From contig NZ_JAUQTA010000001.1 of NCBI RefSeq assembly GCF_030580915.1, positions 1,984,001-2,048,000 of the forward strand: a stretch of DNA of 64,000 nt. The letters run 5' to 3'. A model generated the notes under the pieces. That model worked only from the letters and a program-made list of their open reading frames with translations. It made no database searches and had not been told where the DNA came from. Of this stretch, positions 1-10,065 are shown piece by piece (positions within the stretch are counted from its first letter, which is position 1; every line of letters begins with the position of its first letter). A program made the position numbers and the translations under genes. This stretch comes from Nocardioides jiangxiensis. GTDB taxonomy: Bacteria; Actinomycetota; Actinomycetes; Propionibacteriales; Nocardioidaceae.

Positions 1-34
1 CGGCTCCGTCTCCGTGAAGGGAGTCCAGCGATGA
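1..34 (+). CDS. nuoG: NADH-quinone oxidoreductase subunit G, last 10 residues (partial)
   Basis: One frame reads [10 protein letters not shown] and then TGA at 32-34, overlapping the nuoH ATG at 31 in the same ATGA manner used through the rest of this operon. NuoG is the large Fe-S and molybdopterin-fold subunit of the complex I peripheral arm and is normally encoded just before nuoH. Only the tail is inside the window, so the call rests on position and frame, not on a domain. Confidence 0.55.
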   Translation, partial: GSVSVKGVQR

Positions 35-1341
35 AGGCACTCGTCGGCATCGCCGCCGTGACCGAGGACCTCTCGGCGTTCGGCAAGGACCCGTGGTGGC
101 TGATCATCGGCAAGGTCGTCGCGATCTTCCTGGTCCTCGTGCTGCTGACGCTCTTCAACATCTGGTTCGAACGCCGCGTGGTGGCCCGCATGCAGCACCG
201 CATCGGCCCCAACGTGCACGGCCCCTTCGGCCTGCTCCAGTCGCTTGCCGACGGTGTGAAGCTGGCGCTGAAGGAGGACATCATCCCGAAGGCCGCCGAC
301 GTGGTGGTCTTCGTGCTGGCCCCCGTCATCGCGGCGATCCCGGCCTTCATCACGTTCTCGGTGATCCCGTTCGGCCCGGAGGTGACCGTCTTCGGCCATC
401 GCACCCCGCTGCAGCTGACCGACATGCCCATGGCGGTCCTCTTCGTGATGGCGATCGCCTCGATCGGCATCTACGGGATCGTGCTCGGCGGCTGGGCCTC
501 CGGCTCGACGTACTCCCTGCTGGGCGGTCTCCGCTCCAGTGCGCAGATGATCTCCTACGAGGTCGCGATGGGCCTGAGCCTGGTCGCGGTCTTCCTGTAC
601 GCCGGCTCCATGTCGACGTCCACGATCGTCGCCGCCCAGGACAAGGTGTGGTTCGGCATCGTGCTGCTGCCGAGCTTCGTCATCTACGTGATCTCGATGG
701 TCGGCGAGACCAACCGTGCGCCGTTCGACCTCCCGGAGGCCGAGGGCGAGCTGGTCGGCGGCTTCCACACCGAGTACTCCAGCCTGAAGTTCGCGCTCTT
801 CTTCCTCGCCGAGTACATCAACATGGCGACCGTCTCGGCGCTCGCGACGACGCTCTTCCTGGGCGGCTGGCGTGCGCCGTTCGGCATCGCGCAGGTCTGG
901 GCCGGTGCCAACGAGGGCTGGTGGCCCGTGCTCTGGTTCTTCGGCAAGCTGCTCTGCTTCATCTTCTTCTTCGTGTGGCTGCGCGGCACGCTGCCCCGGC
1001 TGCGCTACGACCAGTTCATGGCCTTCGGCTGGAAGGTGCTGATCCCGATCTCGCTGGTCTGGATCCTGCTCGTGGCGACGATGCGGGTGGCGCGCAACGA
1101 GGGCACGTTCGACTCGTTCTTCAGCGGACCGGTGCTGCCGGTGGTCGCCGGGGTCGCCGTCGTCGGGTGCGTCGCCCTGGTCTTCTGGCCCGCCCGCACG
1201 CCGGAGGCGGCGGTGCCGGCTCCGGTCCAGCGGCCCGAGCCGCGCGCCGGGGGCTTCCCGACGCCGCAGCTTCCCGAGGCCGGCGCCGTGCGCGGCGCTG
1301 CTGCCCCGCTCGTGTTCGACCAGTCAGGGGAGGTGCGCTGA
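31..1341 (+). CDS. nuoH: NADH-quinone oxidoreductase subunit H
   Basis: Membrane subunit of complex I at the junction with the peripheral arm, forming much of the quinone-binding chamber. The 436-residue protein has about eight or nine hydrophobic helices. It carries the family signatures [14 protein letters not shown] near residue 48, the acidic loop [20 protein letters not shown] near residue 232, and RLRYDQFM near residue 325. A Pro/Ala-rich tail of roughly 45 residues follows the last helix, common in actinobacterial NuoH and absent from E. coli. The start follows GAAGGGAG and overlaps the preceding nuoG end. The stop overlaps the nuoI ATG by one base, indicating translational coupling. 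Confidence 0.98.
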   Translation: MKALVGIAAVTEDLSAFGKDPWWLIIGKVVAIFLVLVLLTLFNIWFERRVVARMQHRIGPNVHGPFGLLQSLADGVKLALKEDIIPKAADVVVFVLAPVIAAIPAFITFSVIPFGPEVTVFGHRTPLQLTDMPMAVLFVMAIASIGIYGIVLGGWASGSTYSLLGGLRSSAQMISYEVAMGLSLVAVFLYAGSMSTSTIVAAQDKVWFGIVLLPSFVIYVISMVGETNRAPFDLPEAEGELVGGFHTEYSSLKFALFFLAEYINMATVSALATTLFLGGWRAPFGIAQVWAGANEGWWPVLWFFGKLLCFIFFFVWLRGTLPRLRYDQFMAFGWKVLIPISLVWILLVATMRVARNEGTFDSFFSGPVLPVVAGVAVVGCVALVFWPARTPEAAVPAPVQRPEPRAGGFPTPQLPEAGAVRGAAAPLVFDQSGEVR

Positions 1342-1925
1342 TGGGCGCCAAGGAGACGCTCTGGGACCCGGTCGCCGGGTTCGGGGTGACGTTCCGGACG
1401 ATGTTCAAGAAGCCCGTCACGGAGCAGTACCCCTTCCAGAAGGAGCAGACGGCGCCGCGCTTCCACGGACGGCACCAGCTCAACCGCTGGCCCGACGGCC
1501 TGGAGAAGTGCGTCGGCTGCGAGCTCTGCGCGTGGGCCTGCCCGGCCGACGCGATCTACGTGGAGGGTGCGGACAACTCCGACGAGCTGGACGCCGACGG
1601 CAACAGCCAGCGGTTCAGCCCCGGTGAGCGCTACGGCCGCGTCTACCAGATCAACTACCTGCGCTGCATCCTGTGTGGCCTCTGCATCGAGGCCTGCCCG
1701 ACGCGTGCGCTGACGATGACCAACGAGTACGAGCTGGCCGACGACAATCGCGCCGACCTGATCTACGAGAAGGCCGACCTGCTCGCGCCGCTGCAGCCGG
1801 GCATGGAGCAGCCGCCGCACCCGGCGCGCTACGGCGACGAGAAGAACTACTTCCGCGGCGAGTTCGTCGAGGAGCCCTCCTCGCTGACCGAGCTGCTCGA
1901 GGCGACGAGGGAGGAGCGCGCGTGA
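1341..1925 (+). CDS. nuoI: NADH-quinone oxidoreductase subunit I
   Basis: Ferredoxin-like subunit that passes electrons through two [4Fe-4S] clusters (N6a and N6b) to the terminal cluster next to quinone. Both cysteine motifs are intact: Cys57, 60, 63, 67 in [12 protein letters not shown] and Cys109, 112, 115, 119 in [12 protein letters not shown]. At 194 residues it is slightly longer than enterobacterial NuoI because of an acidic C-terminal tail. The ATG overlaps the nuoH stop, and its own TGA overlaps the GTG of nuoJ. Confidence 0.98.
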   Translation: MGAKETLWDPVAGFGVTFRTMFKKPVTEQYPFQKEQTAPRFHGRHQLNRWPDGLEKCVGCELCAWACPADAIYVEGADNSDELDADGNSQRFSPGERYGRVYQINYLRCILCGLCIEACPTRALTMTNEYELADDNRADLIYEKADLLAPLQPGMEQPPHPARYGDEKNYFRGEFVEEPSSLTELLEATREERA

Positions 1926-2680
1926 TCGCCTTCTGGTGCCTGGCCCCGATCATGGTGGTGGCCGCCCTCGGCATCCTCGTCGTCCGCAAGGCCGTGCACG
2001 CGGCCCTGCTGCTCGCGGTCGTGATGATCAGCCTCGCCGTGCTCTACGCCAGCCTGGAGGCGCCGTTCCTCTTCGCGGTGCAGATCATCGTCTACACCGG
2101 CGCGATCCTGATGCTCTTCCTCTTCGTGCTCATGCTCGTCGGCGTCGACGCGTCCGACTCCCTGACGGAGACGATCAAGGGCCACCGCGTCGCCGCCCTC
2201 GTCGTGGGTGTGCTCTTCGGCCTCACGATCGGCCTCGCGGCCGGCCAGGTCGGCTACGGCACGGCGACCGGGCTGACGGCGGCCAACGAGGGCGGCAACG
2301 TCAACGCCCTCGCGGACCTGCTCTTCTCCGACTGGGTGCTCGCGTTCGAGACCACGTCGGCACTGCTCATCACCGCGGCCGTCGGCGCGATGGTCCTCGC
2401 CCACCGCGAACGGCTCGAGCCCCGGGCGGGGCAGAAGGAGCTCGCCGCCCGACGGGTCCAGGAGTACGCCGCATCCGGCCGCCACCTCGGCCCGCTCCCC
2501 GCGCCGGGTGTCTACGCGCGGCACAACGCGGTCGACACGCCCGCCCTGCTGCCCGACGGCACGCCGAGCGAGCTGTCGCTCAACCGCACGCTGGTCGGCC
2601 GCCACGACGAGAAGGCGCCACCGAAGGACGTCAAGGCGATCGAGAAGATGGTGGAGTCGCACGGGGAGGGCGGTCGGTGA
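1922..2680 (+). CDS. nuoJ: NADH-quinone oxidoreductase subunit J
   Basis: Membrane-arm subunit of complex I, with five predicted helices in the first 165 or so residues, including the conserved stretch [20 protein letters not shown]. The remaining 85 or so residues form a charged, proline-containing cytoplasmic tail ([16 protein letters not shown] and beyond), making the protein 252 residues compared with about 185 in E. coli. Such tails are usual in actinobacteria. The GTG at 1922 shares bases with the nuoI stop (GTGA), so this start is preferred over upstream in-frame starts that lie inside nuoI. Confidence 0.96.
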   Translation: MIAFWCLAPIMVVAALGILVVRKAVHAALLLAVVMISLAVLYASLEAPFLFAVQIIVYTGAILMLFLFVLMLVGVDASDSLTETIKGHRVAALVVGVLFGLTIGLAAGQVGYGTATGLTAANEGGNVNALADLLFSDWVLAFETTSALLITAAVGAMVLAHRERLEPRAGQKELAARRVQEYAASGRHLGPLPAPGVYARHNAVDTPALLPDGTPSELSLNRTLVGRHDEKAPPKDVKAIEKMVESHGEGGR

Positions 2681-3003
2681 TGACCCCGATGGTCGTGTCA
2701 GCGTTCCAGGTCGGTCCCTACGTCGTGCTCAGCACCATCCTCTTCACCATCGGCTGCGTCGGCGTGCTGATCCGGCGCAACGCGATCGTGGTCTTCATGT
2801 GCGTCGAGCTGATGCTCAACGCCGCCAACCTCGCGCTCGTCGCGTTCGCCCGCTACCACGGCAACCTGACCGGCCAGATCGCCGCGTTCTTCGTGATGGT
2901 GGTGGCCGCGGCCGAGGTCGTGGTCGGCCTCGCGATCATCATGACCCTGTTCCGCACCCGCCGTTCGGCCTCGGTCGACGACGCCAACCTGCTGAAGCTG
3001 TGA
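2680..3003 (+). CDS. nuoK: NADH-quinone oxidoreductase subunit K
   Basis: Small antiporter-like membrane subunit with three helices, homologous to MrpC. The family core is plain: [20 protein letters not shown] carries the conserved membrane glutamate, and [17 protein letters not shown] carries the second glutamate used in proton translocation. The ATG at 2680 overlaps the nuoJ stop. A second ATG at 2689 would give a length closer to the typical 100 residues, so the exact start is uncertain by three codons. Confidence 0.97.
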   Translation: MTPMVVSAFQVGPYVVLSTILFTIGCVGVLIRRNAIVVFMCVELMLNAANLALVAFARYHGNLTGQIAAFFVMVVAAAEVVVGLAIIMTLFRTRRSASVDDANLLKL

Positions 3004-3010
3004 GGCGCTC

Positions 3011-4867
3011 GTGCTTGCTCTGATCATCGGCCTCCCGCTGCTGGGTGCCGCCGTCCTGCTCCTCGGGGGCCGGGCCACCGACCGCTGGGGCCACTGGCTC
3101 GGCGTCGCGACGGTCGCGACGTCGTTCGTGCTGGGGCTGGTCACGTTCGGCCAGGTCGCGAGCGAGTCGGAAGGCGGTGGGGTCCACCAGCACCTGTGGG
3201 AGTTCCTCCACGTCGGCACCTTCCAGGTCGGCGCCGACCTGTACGCCGACCGGCTCTCGATTCTCTTCGTCCTGCTGATCACGGGCGTGGGGTCGCTGAT
3301 CCACGTCTACTCAGTCGGCTACATGGAGCACGACGAGCGGCGCCGCCGGTTCTTCGGGTACCTCAACCTCTTCGTCGCCGCGATGCTGCTGCTGGTGCTC
3401 GGCGGCAACTACCTGATGCTCTTCATCGGCTGGGAGGGCGTCGGCCTGGCGTCGTACCTGCTGATCGGCTTCTGGCAGCACAAGCACTCCGCGGCGCTCG
3501 CCGCGCGCAAGGCCTTCGTGATGAACCGCGTCGGTGACATGGGCCTGCTGCTGGCGATGTTCCTCTTCGTGTCCCACGTGGGAACGCTCGACTTCGTCCA
3601 GATCGGCGGCTCCCTCGACGGCGAGTCCGAGCGCACCCTGACCCTCATCGGCCTCGCGCTGCTCCTCGCCGCCTGCGGCAAGAGCGCGCAGGTGCCGCTC
3701 CAGGCCTGGCTGCTCGACGCGATGGAGGGACCGACCCCGGTCTCGGCCCTGATCCACGCGGCCACGATGGTCACCGCCGGCGTCTACCTGGTCGTCCGCA
3801 GCGGCGTGGTCTTCGAGGCCGCCCCGGTGGCACAGACCGCCGTCGTCGTGGTCGCGGTCGTGACGCTCCTCTGGGGTGCTGTCCTCGGCTGCGCGAAGGA
3901 CGACATCAAGAAGGCGCTGGCGGGCTCCACGATGAGCCAGATCGGCTACATGATGCTCGGCGCGGGCCTCGGCCCGGTGGGTGCGGCGTTCGCGATCTTC
4001 CACCTGCTCACGCACGGCTTCTTCAAGGCGAACATGTTCCTCGGCGCCGGCTCGGTCATGCACGCGATGGACGACGACGTCGACATGCGCCACTACGGCG
4101 CGCTGCAGAAGATGCTGCCGGTCACGTTCCTGACCTTCGCGATGGGCTACCTCGCGATCATCGGCTTCCCGGGCTTCTCCGGATTCTGGTCCAAGGACAA
4201 GATCATCGAGACCGCGTTCGCCGACAACGCCGTCGTCGGCGTGCTGGCGATGCTCGGCGCGGGCATCACCGGCTTCTACATGACCCGGCTGATGCTGCTC
4301 ACCTTCTTCACCGAGAAGCGCTGGAGCGAGGGCGTGCACCCGCACGAGTCGCCGCGGGTGATGACGATCCCGCTGATGGTCCTCGCGGCGCTCAGCGTCC
4401 TCGGCGGCCTCATGCTGGCCGGTGGCTGGATCACCGACTGGCTGCGTCCCGTCGTCGGCGAGGCGCACCACGAGGAGCTGCCGATGCCGGCGTTCGTCAT
4501 CACGCTGCTGGTCTTCGTGACCGTCGCGGTCGGCGTGGCGACGGCGTGGTTCACGGTGGGCGAGCGGTTCGTGCCGCGCAAGGCTCCCTCGGACGTGGCC
4601 TGGCCCGTGAAGGCCGCCCGTGCCGACCTGTACGGCGACGCGATCAACGACGTGCTCGTCGTCCAGCCGACGGTGCGCCTGGCCGAGGGCCTGATGGTCT
4701 TCGACAAGGCGGTCATCGACGGCGTCGTGATGGGGCAGGCCGCCGCGACCGTCGGCGGCTCGCTCCAGCTGCGCCGGATCCAGAACGGCTTCGTCCGCTC
4801 CTACGCGCTCTCCGTGCTCGGCGGCGGCCTGCTCGTCGTCCTCGCGCTCCTGGTGGTGAACATCTGA
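3011..4867 (+). CDS. nuoL: NADH-quinone oxidoreductase subunit L
   Basis: Largest antiporter-like proton-pumping subunit at the distal end of the complex I membrane arm. The 618 residues include the family sequences [51 protein letters not shown] and [19 protein letters not shown], which carry the conserved Lys and His residues of the half-channels. The C-terminal part contains the amphipathic lateral helix region and a last membrane segment. GTG start 7 bases after the nuoK stop. The stop overlaps the ATG of nuoM. Confidence 0.98.
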   Translation: MLALIIGLPLLGAAVLLLGGRATDRWGHWLGVATVATSFVLGLVTFGQVASESEGGGVHQHLWEFLHVGTFQVGADLYADRLSILFVLLITGVGSLIHVYSVGYMEHDERRRRFFGYLNLFVAAMLLLVLGGNYLMLFIGWEGVGLASYLLIGFWQHKHSAALAARKAFVMNRVGDMGLLLAMFLFVSHVGTLDFVQIGGSLDGESERTLTLIGLALLLAACGKSAQVPLQAWLLDAMEGPTPVSALIHAATMVTAGVYLVVRSGVVFEAAPVAQTAVVVVAVVTLLWGAVLGCAKDDIKKALAGSTMSQIGYMMLGAGLGPVGAAFAIFHLLTHGFFKANMFLGAGSVMHAMDDDVDMRHYGALQKMLPVTFLTFAMGYLAIIGFPGFSGFWSKDKIIETAFADNAVVGVLAMLGAGITGFYMTRLMLLTFFTEKRWSEGVHPHESPRVMTIPLMVLAALSVLGGLMLAGGWITDWLRPVVGEAHHEELPMPAFVITLLVFVTVAVGVATAWFTVGERFVPRKAPSDVAWPVKAARADLYGDAINDVLVVQPTVRLAEGLMVFDKAVIDGVVMGQAAATVGGSLQLRRIQNGFVRSYALSVLGGGLLVVLALLVVNI

Positions 4868-6345
4868 TGCTGAGCCTGCTCATCGCCCTCCCGCTGGTCG
4901 GGGCCCTCGCGGTCGCGCTGTTCCCCAGCCGGCCCGGCGACGCGCTGCCGAAGTGGAGCGCGCTCGCGTTCTCGATCGCGACGCTCATCGGCGGAGCAGT
5001 CGTCGGGATCGCCAACGCCGACACCGGCGAGACCTGGGCCGAGACGCACACCTGGATCGCGCCGATCGGCGCTCACTGGGCGCTCGCGGTCGACGGGCTC
5101 GGCGTCACCATGGTGCTGCTCACCGTGATCCTCGTGCCGGTCGTGATCGCGGCCAGCTGGCACGACGCCGACGACCGCAACACCAAGGGCTTCTTCGCGC
5201 TGATGCTCGTCGTCGAGGCGCTCGCGCTCGCGGTCTTCTGCGCCCAGGACGTCTTCCTCTTCTACCTCGTCTTCGAGGCGACGCTGATCCCGGCGTACTT
5301 CCTCATCGGCAGCTACGGCCACGGGCCGCGCCGCACGGCGGCGGCGGTGAAGTTCCTGCTGTACATGCTCGCCGGCGGCCTGGTGATGCTGGCGGCGGTC
5401 GTGGCCCTCTACGCGTTCTCTGCGCAGACCGGCCATGCGTCGTACCTGATCGAGGACCTGAAGCAGGTCGCGCTGACGACCAGCCAGGAGCGGATGCTCT
5501 TCCTCGGCTTCTTCCTCGCCTTCGCGATCAAGGCGCCGATCTTCCCGTTCCACACCTGGTTGCCGGACACCACGGGCAACGCCACCCCGGGCACGAGCGT
5601 GCTGCTGATCTGCGTGCTCGACAAGATCGGCACCTACGGCATGCTCCGCTTCTGCCTCGAGCTCTTCCCGGGTGCCGCGCACTGGGCCACGCCGGTGGTG
5701 GTCACCCTCGCGCTGATCTCCATCGTGTACGGCGCGCTGCTCGCGCTCGGCCAGGACGACCTGCTCGTGCTGACCGGTCTGACCTCGCTGAGCCACTTCG
5801 GCTTCATCGTGCTCGGCATCTTCGTGGTCAACGCCCAGGGCGTCTCGGGTGCGACCTTCTACATGTTCAACCACGGTCTCGCGACGGCCGTGCTCTTCCT
5901 GGCCGCGGGGTACCTGATCAGGCGCACCGGCACTGCGCGCCTCTCGCAGATGGGCGGCGTCGAGAAGAAGGCGCCGGTCCTCGCCGCCCTGCTGCTGCTG
6001 GGTGGACTCGGAACGCTGGGCCTGCCCGGCCTGTCGCCCTTCGTGTCGGAGTTCCTGGTCATGCTGGGCGCCTTCGAGCACCACTGGTGGGTCGGCACGA
6101 TCGCCGTCTCCGGCGTCGTGCTGGCCGCGGCGTACGTCCTGCGGGCCTACCGCCTGGCGGTCACGGGACCCGAGCGGCCCGAGCTGGCCGGCGTGAGCGA
6201 GGTGGGCACGCGCGAGATCGCGGCCGTGGCGCCGCTGGTCGCGCTGATGATCCTGCTCGGCTTCGTGCCCCAGCTCGCCCTGTCGGTGATCAACCCGGCG
6301 AGCGACCACACCATGTCGACCATCGAGGCGGGGGCGCAGAAGTGA
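4867..6345 (+). CDS. nuoM: NADH-quinone oxidoreductase subunit M
   Basis: Second antiporter-like proton-pumping subunit of complex I, 492 residues and about 14 helices. Conserved blocks include FLFYLVFEATLIPAYFLIG with the key glutamate in the fifth helix, KAPIFPFHTWLPD with the conserved lysine, and FNHGLATAVLFLAAGYL. The gene is translationally coupled on both sides: ATG overlaps the nuoL TGA, and its TGA overlaps the GTG of nuoN. Confidence 0.98.
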   Translation: MLSLLIALPLVGALAVALFPSRPGDALPKWSALAFSIATLIGGAVVGIANADTGETWAETHTWIAPIGAHWALAVDGLGVTMVLLTVILVPVVIAASWHDADDRNTKGFFALMLVVEALALAVFCAQDVFLFYLVFEATLIPAYFLIGSYGHGPRRTAAAVKFLLYMLAGGLVMLAAVVALYAFSAQTGHASYLIEDLKQVALTTSQERMLFLGFFLAFAIKAPIFPFHTWLPDTTGNATPGTSVLLICVLDKIGTYGMLRFCLELFPGAAHWATPVVVTLALISIVYGALLALGQDDLLVLTGLTSLSHFGFIVLGIFVVNAQGVSGATFYMFNHGLATAVLFLAAGYLIRRTGTARLSQMGGVEKKAPVLAALLLLGGLGTLGLPGLSPFVSEFLVMLGAFEHHWWVGTIAVSGVVLAAAYVLRAYRLAVTGPERPELAGVSEVGTREIAAVAPLVALMILLGFVPQLALSVINPASDHTMSTIEAGAQK

Positions 6346-7928
6346 CCACCTTCCAGAGCCCGCACCTGGGCTACGACCTGATCTGGCCGCTCCTCGTGGT
6401 CCTCGGCGCCGCCTGCGTGGGCATCGTCGTGGAGGCCTTCGTGCCGCGGGCCTGGCGCTACGTCACCCAGGTGCTGCTCACGCTGGCCACCCTCGCGGTC
6501 GCCTTCGGCGGCACGGTCTACGTGGCCACCGGCCTCGACGAGCGGGGCCACGGCGCGGCACGGGGCTCGGTCGTCGCCGAGGGCGCGGTCGCCGTCGACG
6601 GGCCTGCGGTCTTCGCGTGGGGACTGCTGCTGGTCGTGGCCTTCCTCGGTGTGCTGCTCTTCGCGGAGCGCCACCTCGACGGCGGGGTGTCGGCGTTCTC
6701 CGGCCAGGCGGCGGCGCTGCCCGGCACCGCGGCCGAACGCCGTGTCGGCGAGCGCGGCCTCGAGCACACCGAGGTCTACCCGCTGCTGCTCTTCGCGGTC
6801 GGCGGCATGCTGCTCTTCGCGGCGGCGAACGACCTGCTCACGCTCTTCGTCGCCCTCGAGGTGCTGTCGCTGCCGCTCTACCTGCTCACCGGCCTCGCGC
6901 GCCGCCGTCGCCTCCTCTCGCAGGAGGCCGCGATGAAGTACTTCCTGCTCGGCGCGTTCTCCTCGGGCTTCCTGCTCTACGGCATCGCCCTCGTCTACGG
7001 GTACGCCGGCACCGTGCGCTTCGGCGGCATCGCCGACGCCATCGCCAACACCTCCGGTGAGCGCGGGCTGCTCCTGGCCGGTATCGGCCTGCTGTCGGTC
7101 GGCCTGCTCTTCAAGGTCGGTGCGGTGCCGTTCCAGGCCTGGACGCCCGACGTCTACCAGGGTGCTCCGACGCCGGTGACGGCGTTCATGGCGGCGGGCA
7201 CGAAGGTCGCGGCGTTCGTCGCGATGCTGCGCCTCTACTCCGTGGCCTTCGGCGGTGAGCGCTGGACCTGGCTGCCCATGCTCTGGGCGATCGCCCTGCT
7301 GACGATGGTGGTCGGCGCCGTCATGGCGGTGGCGCAGACCGACGTGAAGCGGATGCTGGCCTACTCCTCGATCGCCCACACGGGCTTCGTGCTCACCGGC
7401 ATCCTCGGCACGGGCGCGACGCTCGGCGAGGACCAGGTCGGTTCGACGCAGGCGGTGCTCTTCTACCTGGTGACCTACGGCCTGATGACGCTCGGTGCGT
7501 TCGCGGTGCTGACGCTGGTGCGCGACGCGGCCGGCGAGTCCGGTGAGCTCCGCGGCTGGGCGGGCCTGGCGAAGACGTCGCCCGTCGTCGCTGCGGTGTT
7601 CTCCCTCTTCCTGCTCTCGCTGGCCGGCCTGCCGTTCACGGCCGGCTTCACGGGCAAGTGGATGGTCTTCGCCAGCGCGATGGGCGGGGGAGCGTGGCCG
7701 GTCGTCGTGGCTGCCGTCCTGACCTCGGCCATGGCGGCGTTCTTCTACATCCGGGTGATCGTCCTCATGTACTTCTCCGAGCCCGCGTCGGATGCTCCGG
7801 CAGTCGTGATCCCGAGCGTCCTGACCTCCGTGACGATCGCTGTGACGGCCATCGCGACGGTCGTCCTGGGCGTCGTACCCGGCCCGGTTCTCGATCTCGC
7901 GGCGCATGCGGGAGACTTCATCAGGTGA
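6342..7928 (+). CDS. nuoN: NADH-quinone oxidoreductase subunit N
   Basis: Third antiporter-like subunit of the membrane arm, 528 residues. Family blocks are LFVALEVLSLPLYLLTGLA, FKVGAVPFQAWTPDVYQGAP and KRMLAYSSIAHTGFVLTGIL. An extended loop near residues 60-135, between early helices, is richer in charged residues than in E. coli. The GTG start lies in a GTGA overlap with nuoM. The 3' end overlaps the next gene in the same way, so a polyprenyl diphosphate synthase is effectively part of this operon. Confidence 0.97.
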   Translation: MTTFQSPHLGYDLIWPLLVVLGAACVGIVVEAFVPRAWRYVTQVLLTLATLAVAFGGTVYVATGLDERGHGAARGSVVAEGAVAVDGPAVFAWGLLLVVAFLGVLLFAERHLDGGVSAFSGQAAALPGTAAERRVGERGLEHTEVYPLLLFAVGGMLLFAAANDLLTLFVALEVLSLPLYLLTGLARRRRLLSQEAAMKYFLLGAFSSGFLLYGIALVYGYAGTVRFGGIADAIANTSGERGLLLAGIGLLSVGLLFKVGAVPFQAWTPDVYQGAPTPVTAFMAAGTKVAAFVAMLRLYSVAFGGERWTWLPMLWAIALLTMVVGAVMAVAQTDVKRMLAYSSIAHTGFVLTGILGTGATLGEDQVGSTQAVLFYLVTYGLMTLGAFAVLTLVRDAAGESGELRGWAGLAKTSPVVAAVFSLFLLSLAGLPFTAGFTGKWMVFASAMGGGAWPVVVAAVLTSAMAAFFYIRVIVLMYFSEPASDAPAVVIPSVLTSVTIAVTAIATVVLGVVPGPVLDLAAHAGDFIR

Positions 7929-8935
7929 GCACGACTTCGTCCGGTCCCGCCCTGGCCCTCCCTGTCCTCGACGAGGCCCTCGCGGCGCGTCTGAAGGCCC
8001 GCCTCGTCGAGGTGGAGGCGGCCCTGGCCGACCACATCACGAGCGAGGCCGACTTCGTCACGGAGGCGGCCCGCCACCTCATGGACGCCGGCGGCAAGCG
8101 CTTCCGCCCGCTGCTGGTGCTCCTCGCCGCGGAGACCGGCCCCGACGCCGCTTCGTCGCAGGTGATCGACGCGGCCTGCGTCGTCGAGCTCACGCACCTC
8201 GCGTCGCTCTACCACGACGACGTCATGGACGAGGCGGCCCTGCGTCGTGGCGCCGACTCGGCCAACGCCCGCTGGGACAACCACGTCGCCATCCTGACCG
8301 GCGACTGGCTCTTCTCGAAGTCCTCCGAGCTCACCGCCGCCCTCGGCCCCGACGCGGTCAAGATCCAGGCCCGGACGTTCTCCCGCCTGGTCGAGGGCCA
8401 GATCCTCGAGACCGTGCCGCCGGCGTCGGAGGAGGTCGCGCTCGAGCACCATCTCCGTGTCGTCGCCGGCAAGACCGGTTCCCTGATCGCCACCTCCGCG
8501 CTCTACGGTGCTCGCTTCGCCGGTGCACCCGCCGAGGTCGAGGAGGCGCTCGCGGCGTACGGCGAGATCGTCGGTGCGGCGTTCCAGATCAGCGACGACA
8601 TCCTCGACATCGCCTCGGAGACCGAGGAGTCCGGCAAGACCCCGGGCACCGACCTGCGCGAGGGCGTCCCGACCCTGCCCGTGCTGCTCGTCCGCCGTGC
8701 CAAGCGCGCGGAGGACGCTCGCCTGGTCGAGCTCCTCGACTCCTCTCTGGAGTCCGACGCCGACCTCGCCGAGGCACTCGGCCTGCTCCGGGCACACCCG
8801 GCGATGGACGAGGCCCGTGCCTACGTCATCGCGCGCGCCCAGGAGGCGAAGGACCTGCTCAAGGTCCTGCCCGAGGGTCCGGTCCGCGACGCCCTCGAGG
8901 CGTTCGCCGACGTGGTCGCCACGCGCACGGCCTGA
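7925..8935 (+). CDS. All-trans polyprenyl diphosphate synthase (menaquinone side chain)
   Basis: Class I trans-prenyltransferase that adds isopentenyl diphosphate units to an allylic primer. Both aspartate-rich Mg-binding motifs are present: DDVMD at residues 98-102 and DDILD at 224-228, along with GGKRFRP at 56-62 and the KTGSL block near 183. Length (336 aa) fits hepta-, octa- or nonaprenyl synthases such as GrcC. Product chain length cannot be read from the sequence. The GTG overlaps the nuoN stop, and placement at the end of a nuo operon supports a role in making the menaquinone tail used by complex I. Confidence 0.93.
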   Translation: MSTTSSGPALALPVLDEALAARLKARLVEVEAALADHITSEADFVTEAARHLMDAGGKRFRPLLVLLAAETGPDAASSQVIDAACVVELTHLASLYHDDVMDEAALRRGADSANARWDNHVAILTGDWLFSKSSELTAALGPDAVKIQARTFSRLVEGQILETVPPASEEVALEHHLRVVAGKTGSLIATSALYGARFAGAPAEVEEALAAYGEIVGAAFQISDDILDIASETEESGKTPGTDLREGVPTLPVLLVRRAKRAEDARLVELLDSSLESDADLAEALGLLRAHPAMDEARAYVIARAQEAKDLLKVLPEGPVRDALEAFADVVATRTA

Positions 8936-8958
8936 CGCGGGCGGCCCCGGGTAGCGGG

Positions 8959-9870
8959 TCAGACCGCGGCGGCCTCGGCGGAGCGCACGAGCTGCTGGCG
9001 CCGGTGGTGCAGCAGCGACTCGACGGTCAGCAGGGTCAGCGCCGACCAGACGAGCCCGAACCCGATCCAGCGTCCGAGCGGCATCGCCTCGTCGAAGACG
9101 AGCAGGCCGAGGGTGAACTGGATGATCGGCGCGAGGTACTGCAGGAGGCCGAGCACGACCAGCGGCATCCGCGTGGCGGCAGCGCCGAAGAGGACCAGTG
9201 GCACGGCGGTCACCACGCCGGACGACGCCATCAGGGCGGCGTGCCCGGGCCCTTCGGACGCGAACGTCGAGTCCCCGGCGGCGGCCAGGCCGATGACGTA
9301 CGCGAGGGCGAGCGGGGCGAGGAAGGCCGTCTCGAGGGTGAGGCTCTCCACGGCCCCCGCGGCGGCCTGCTTCTTGGCGAGCCCGTAGAGGCCGAAGGAG
9401 ACCGCCAGGACCAGGGCGACCCACGGCGGCCGGCCGTAGTCGAGCGTGAGCACGACCGCGGCGACCAGCGAGAGCCCGAGGGCGGCCCACTGGAGACCGC
9501 GGAGTCGCTCCCCGAGGACGGTGACCCCGAGGAGCACGGTGACCAGCGGGTTGATGAAGTAGCCGAGGGACGTCTCGACGACGTGGCCGTGGTTGACGCC
9601 CCAGATGTAGCCGCCCCAGTTGCAGGCGACCACGACGGCGGCGACTCCGAGCCAGCGCAGCCTCCGTCGGTCGGCGACCAGCGCCTGCACGGCGTTCCAG
9701 CGCCGCAGCACGAGGATGACGAGGGCCATCGTGAGGGCGGACCACAGCACGCGGTGGGTGAGGATCTCCAGCGCTCCCGCCGGCTCGAGCAGCGGGAAGT
9801 AGAGCGGGAAGAGCCCCCAGATCCCGTACGCCGCGGCGCCCAGCAGGAAGCCCCGCCGCTGTTCTGACAT
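8959..9870 (-). CDS. rarD: RarD family EamA-type permease
   Basis: Ten-helix drug/metabolite transporter superfamily protein of 303 residues. It opens with MSEQRRGFLLGAAAYGIWG, typical of RarD, and has two EamA repeats, with NWGGYIWGVNHGHVVETSLG in the first half. Substrate unknown; E. coli RarD was named from a chloramphenicol-sensitivity phenotype. It converges on the polyprenyl synthase gene. On the minus strand a TAGCTT box lies 7 bases before the ATG, suggesting a leaderless transcript. Confidence 0.9.
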   Translation of the reverse strand: MSEQRRGFLLGAAAYGIWGLFPLYFPLLEPAGALEILTHRVLWSALTMALVILVLRRWNAVQALVADRRRLRWLGVAAVVVACNWGGYIWGVNHGHVVETSLGYFINPLVTVLLGVTVLGERLRGLQWAALGLSLVAAVVLTLDYGRPPWVALVLAVSFGLYGLAKKQAAAGAVESLTLETAFLAPLALAYVIGLAAAGDSTFASEGPGHAALMASSGVVTAVPLVLFGAAATRMPLVVLGLLQYLAPIIQFTLGLLVFDEAMPLGRWIGFGLVWSALTLLTVESLLHHRRQQLVRSAEAAAV

Positions 9871-9877
9871 GGCTCCC

Positions 9878-9883
9878 AAGCTA
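9878..9883 (-). promoter_or_regulatory. Predicted -10 box for leaderless rarD mRNA
   Basis: Reading the minus strand, TAGCTT is followed by 7 bases and then the rarD ATG. In actinobacteria a TANNNT element at this distance places transcription start at or next to the start codon. No clear -35 box was identified. Confidence 0.45.
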
Positions 9884-9978
9884 GTGGGCCCTGCAACCGT
9901 TTTTCCGTCCCCCGTACGCGGGTCCGCGCCGGTCCTTCGCGTGCGACGCGGGTTACATCTCAAAGTGCACCGAGAAAG

Positions 9979-10007
9979 ATGACAAAGAAACGAAAGTCCC
10001 CTAAGGT
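9979..10007 (+). promoter_or_regulatory. Predicted housekeeping promoter of the sulfate ABC operon
   Basis: ATGACA (9979-9984), a 17-base spacer and TAAGGT (10002-10007) closely match a vegetative sigma-factor promoter. The region is noticeably A-rich compared with its surroundings. The predicted transcription start, near 10014, would leave a leader of about 50 bases before the lipoprotein start at 10066. Confidence 0.6.
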
Positions 10008-10065
10008 TCTCGACATACGCCGGATCGACATGGGGTCCCCGGCGCAGATGAAAGCGAGAAGCATC

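Noticed and set aside
9884..10065. SAM or other sulfur-related riboswitch before the sulfate importer
   Set aside because: No SAM aptamer core or other known conserved stretch is present. A plain promoter and a short leader explain the region.
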